Origin: Thermoplasmata archaeon
GTDB taxonomy: Archaea > Thermoplasmatota > Thermoplasmata > GCA-020350865
NCBI GenBank assembly: GCA_020351895.1
Contig: CP070672.1
Location: 4,016,341-4,024,246, forward strand
Length of the DNA stretch: 7,906 nucleotides
Direction of reading: 5' to 3'
Made by a program: the position numbers and the translations under genes. Numbering within the stretch: the stretch's first letter is position 1; every line of letters begins with the position of its first letter. This document shows, piece after piece, positions 6,631 through 7,906 of the stretch. The notes beneath the pieces were generated by a model. It was not told the origin of the DNA, did not search any database, and saw only the letters and a list, made by a program, of their open reading frames with translations.

Positions 6631-7401
6631 ATGGACTTAAAGGGTAATCTCATCGGGATGATGGCGATATTCAGGTATTCAACCAAGAAGATCCTCTTTT
6701 CCAGAAAGGCCATTGTTACCGTGCTCATTGCTCTGTTCGTTGCCGCGGTAATGGGCTATGCAGCCACGCAGGGCGATGAAGCCACGCAGGAGGAAAGTCT
6801 TAATGCCGGTACAAACTTAATGGACTTTCTTATTCTTTTCTTCTTTATGCCAGTAATAGCTATGATATACGGAGCTTCGATAATTCGGGACGAAATCGAT
6901 GATCGGAGCATCACTCAGATCCTTACATCCCCCCTGAAAAGGGAGTTTGCTTATATCGGATATTATCTTTCACTGGCCATATCCCTCAGCATAGTCATGG
7001 TCATCATAGTTACCGTGGGCTTTTTGTCCTTTTTCGGACAAATGGGAATCGAGGGGGATGCACTGGGAATCTACGCCGACGTGTGCGCTTTATCGATAAT
7101 CGGTTCCCTTGTTTACTCCTCACTATTTCTGTTTATAAGTTTACCAATGAAAAGGCCCCTTTACTTTGGTTTGTTCTATGCCTTCATTTGGGAGGGCTTT
7201 ATAGGATCTATCCCCGGAAGGATCCAGGAGGTTGCACTGAAGCACTATGTCAGAAGTATGGGCTCAGAATGGATACCCTTCGGAGGGATCTCTGGATACA
7301 GTGCCTCAGAAGTTGCCTACTCCTCATATGTCCTGGTAGGAGTAACAATAGTCTTCCTCCTTTTTGGAATGATAATATTCAGGAGCAAGGAATTTCCGTA
7401 A
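6631..7401 (+). CDS. ABC-2 type permease, small
   Basis: This 256-residue membrane protein is of typical ABC-2 permease size. ATG 6631 follows the ATPase 2 stop by one base, and a G-rich stretch (6617-6626) can serve as its ribosome site. An upstream in-frame ATG at 6586 lies inside ATPase 2 and is less likely. Hydrophobic segments are at about 26-43, 64-83, 107-132, 149-171, 177-193 and 232-250, giving the usual six. IIRDEIDDRSITQILTSP (84-101) is the conserved ABC-2 cytoplasmic loop (I-R-D-E-I...T...L-T-S-P) expected to touch ATPase 2. Unlike the large permease it has only short outside loops. It may form a dimer of its own or a heterodimer with the large permease. Export of lipid, drug or polymer is possible; the substrate is unknown. 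Confidence 0.9.
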   Translation: MDLKGNLIGMMAIFRYSTKKILFSRKAIVTVLIALFVAAVMGYAATQGDEATQEESLNAGTNLMDFLILFFFMPVIAMIYGASIIRDEIDDRSITQILTSPLKREFAYIGYYLSLAISLSIVMVIIVTVGFLSFFGQMGIEGDALGIYADVCALSIIGSLVYSSLFLFISLPMKRPLYFGLFYAFIWEGFIGSIPGRIQEVALKHYVRSMGSEWIPFGGISGYSASEVAYSSYVLVGVTIVFLLFGMIIFRSKEFP

Positions 7402-7413
7402 AAAGCAGATATA

Positions 7414-7440
7414 TGTTTCCTTATTCATCTCTTCTTTTAT
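7414..7440 (+). terminator. T/pyrimidine-rich tract after the operon
   Basis: A pyrimidine-rich stretch starting 13 bases after the last operon stop includes CTTCTTTTA at its end. Archaeal RNA polymerase stops at T-rich runs without needing a hairpin, so this is a plausible operon end. A second run of six T at 7505-7510 could also act. There is no clear stem-loop. Confidence 0.35.
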
Positions 7441-7460
7441 AGCAAAAAGCCAGGATTTCG

Positions 7461-7468
7461 TATAAAAG
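7461..7468 (+). promoter_or_regulatory. Probable TATA box upstream of the last gene
   Basis: TATAAAAG is a near-ideal archaeal TATA box in the gap between the operon and the last gene. Transcription would start near 7487-7490 and give a leader of about 60 bases before TTG 7550, which would include the SD-like AGGAG. A second AT-rich element, TTTATTTA at 7521-7528, would instead give an almost leaderless mRNA. I cannot tell which is used. Confidence 0.45.
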
Positions 7469-7535
7469 TCAACTATTCTTTCGTCTGGAATATCCATCGC
7501 AATCTTTTTTACCTGGTAGTTTTATTTATGATTCT

Positions 7536-7547
7536 AGGAGCTGAGGT
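7536..7547 (+). promoter_or_regulatory. Shine-Dalgarno-like sequence for TTG 7550
   Basis: AGGAG (7536-7540) lies nine bases before TTG 7550, and GAGGT (7543-7547) lies two bases before it. The first has workable spacing and supports the TTG start, which is also where the signal-peptide-like sequence begins. Confidence 0.5.
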
Positions 7548-7549
7548 AT

Positions 7550-7906
7550 TTGAGGATCACAAGAGCCCTTTGCATTTGCTTGGTTTTAATACAGATTGTG
7601 AGCATGATATATCTGATAAATGAGGTTGATGCGGATGGGATTGGCCCTGAGATTACTGATGTTTATCATGTACCAAGAAACCCGATTTATGGGGACGATG
7701 TTACAGTTTATGCCACAGTTACAGACCAGGATGATGTTAAATGGGTTCAATTGACTTATTGCGGCGATGATGTGTGTCACCTTCCCATATCAATGGTGGA
7801 TCCAGATTTAGATGATGTATACACTGCCACCATTCCTTGGAATGAGAATTGGGAAAACGGGACCGTCATGTACTACGAGATCGATGCCCAAGATGAACTA
7901 GACAAT
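7550..7906 (+). CDS. Exported Ig-like domain protein (3' partial)
   Basis: The frame is open from 7538 (in-frame TAG at 7535-7537) to the window end; 119 residues are visible from TTG 7550. Residues 1-22 are a short basic start (MRITR) and a hydrophobic core (LCICLVLIQIVSMIYL), a signal peptide or N-terminal anchor. GTG 7598 or ATG 7604 would cut through this core, so TTG 7550 is preferred. Residues 31-119 are an acidic, beta-rich, Ig-like domain: GPEITDVYHVP opens it, VTVYATVTDQDDV (51-63) is a strand-turn motif, and a YCGDDVC pair (Cys71, Cys76) could form a disulfide outside the cell. The NGTVMYYEIDAQDE (103-116) strand is also typical. Similar domains are common in exported Thermoplasmata proteins, sometimes before thioredoxin-like or other catalytic modules, so the missing part decides the function. 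It is separated from the operon by 148 bases and probably has its own promoter. Confidence 0.75.
   Translation, partial: MRITRALCICLVLIQIVSMIYLINEVDADGIGPEITDVYHVPRNPIYGDDVTVYATVTDQDDVKWVQLTYCGDDVCHLPISMVDPDLDDVYTATIPWNENWENGTVMYYEIDAQDELDN

Noticed and set aside
7083..7442. Open frame of 119 codons extending past the small permease
   Set aside because: It overlaps clear permease membrane helices in another frame, has no domain signature and no good ribosome site.

Overview
This window looks like part of an archaeal chromosome, most likely from a Thermoplasmata-type euryarchaeon (Thermoplasmatota, for example a sediment lineage). The lineage is an inference. It rests on surface proteins with Ig-like domains, one membrane helix and a cytoplasmic zinc ribbon; frequent AGG/AGA arginine codons; an archaeal-type TATA element; TTG starts; many N-glycosylation sequons in outside loops; and the style of the RND and ABC-2 genes. 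All genes read on the + strand, and no RNA gene, CRISPR array or mobile element was seen.

Layout. Bases 2-457 are the 3' end of a surface-anchored protein: the end of an Ig-like ectodomain, one transmembrane helix, an Ala/Glu/Pro linker and a four-cysteine zinc ribbon. After a 132-base gap comes a compact run of five genes (590-7401). It holds an HAE3/MMPL-type RND exporter (904 aa), ATPase 1 (326 aa), a large ABC-2 permease (469 aa from a TTG start), ATPase 2 (about 310 aa) and a small ABC-2 permease (256 aa). Junctions inside the run are at most 4 bases or overlap, so it is probably one operon. A 148-base gap follows, with T-rich tracts and TATA-like elements. The last 357 bases begin a second exported Ig-like protein (TTG start at 7550) that runs off the window.

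How the genes may work together. The two ATPase/permease pairs look like two ABC-2 half-systems, or one four-gene exporter. They are co-transcribed with a proton-driven RND exporter that has a complete Asp-Tyr pair in each half. The likely theme is movement of lipids, hydrophobic compounds or surface polymers at the cell envelope. No substrate can be read from the sequence.

Main points of interest. (1) The large permease carries a roughly 200-residue outside domain between its first two membrane helices. Its core is a strict 6-residue repeat with glycine at 22 of 27 in-phase positions, which predicts a small bactofilin- or adhesin-like beta-solenoid built into an ABC transporter loop. (2) ATPase 2 has no normal start codon where its homology begins. 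The expected GTGA stop/start overlap reads GTAA, which keeps the upstream stop but loses the GTG start. (3) Both ATPases carry an acidic residue at the Q-loop position.
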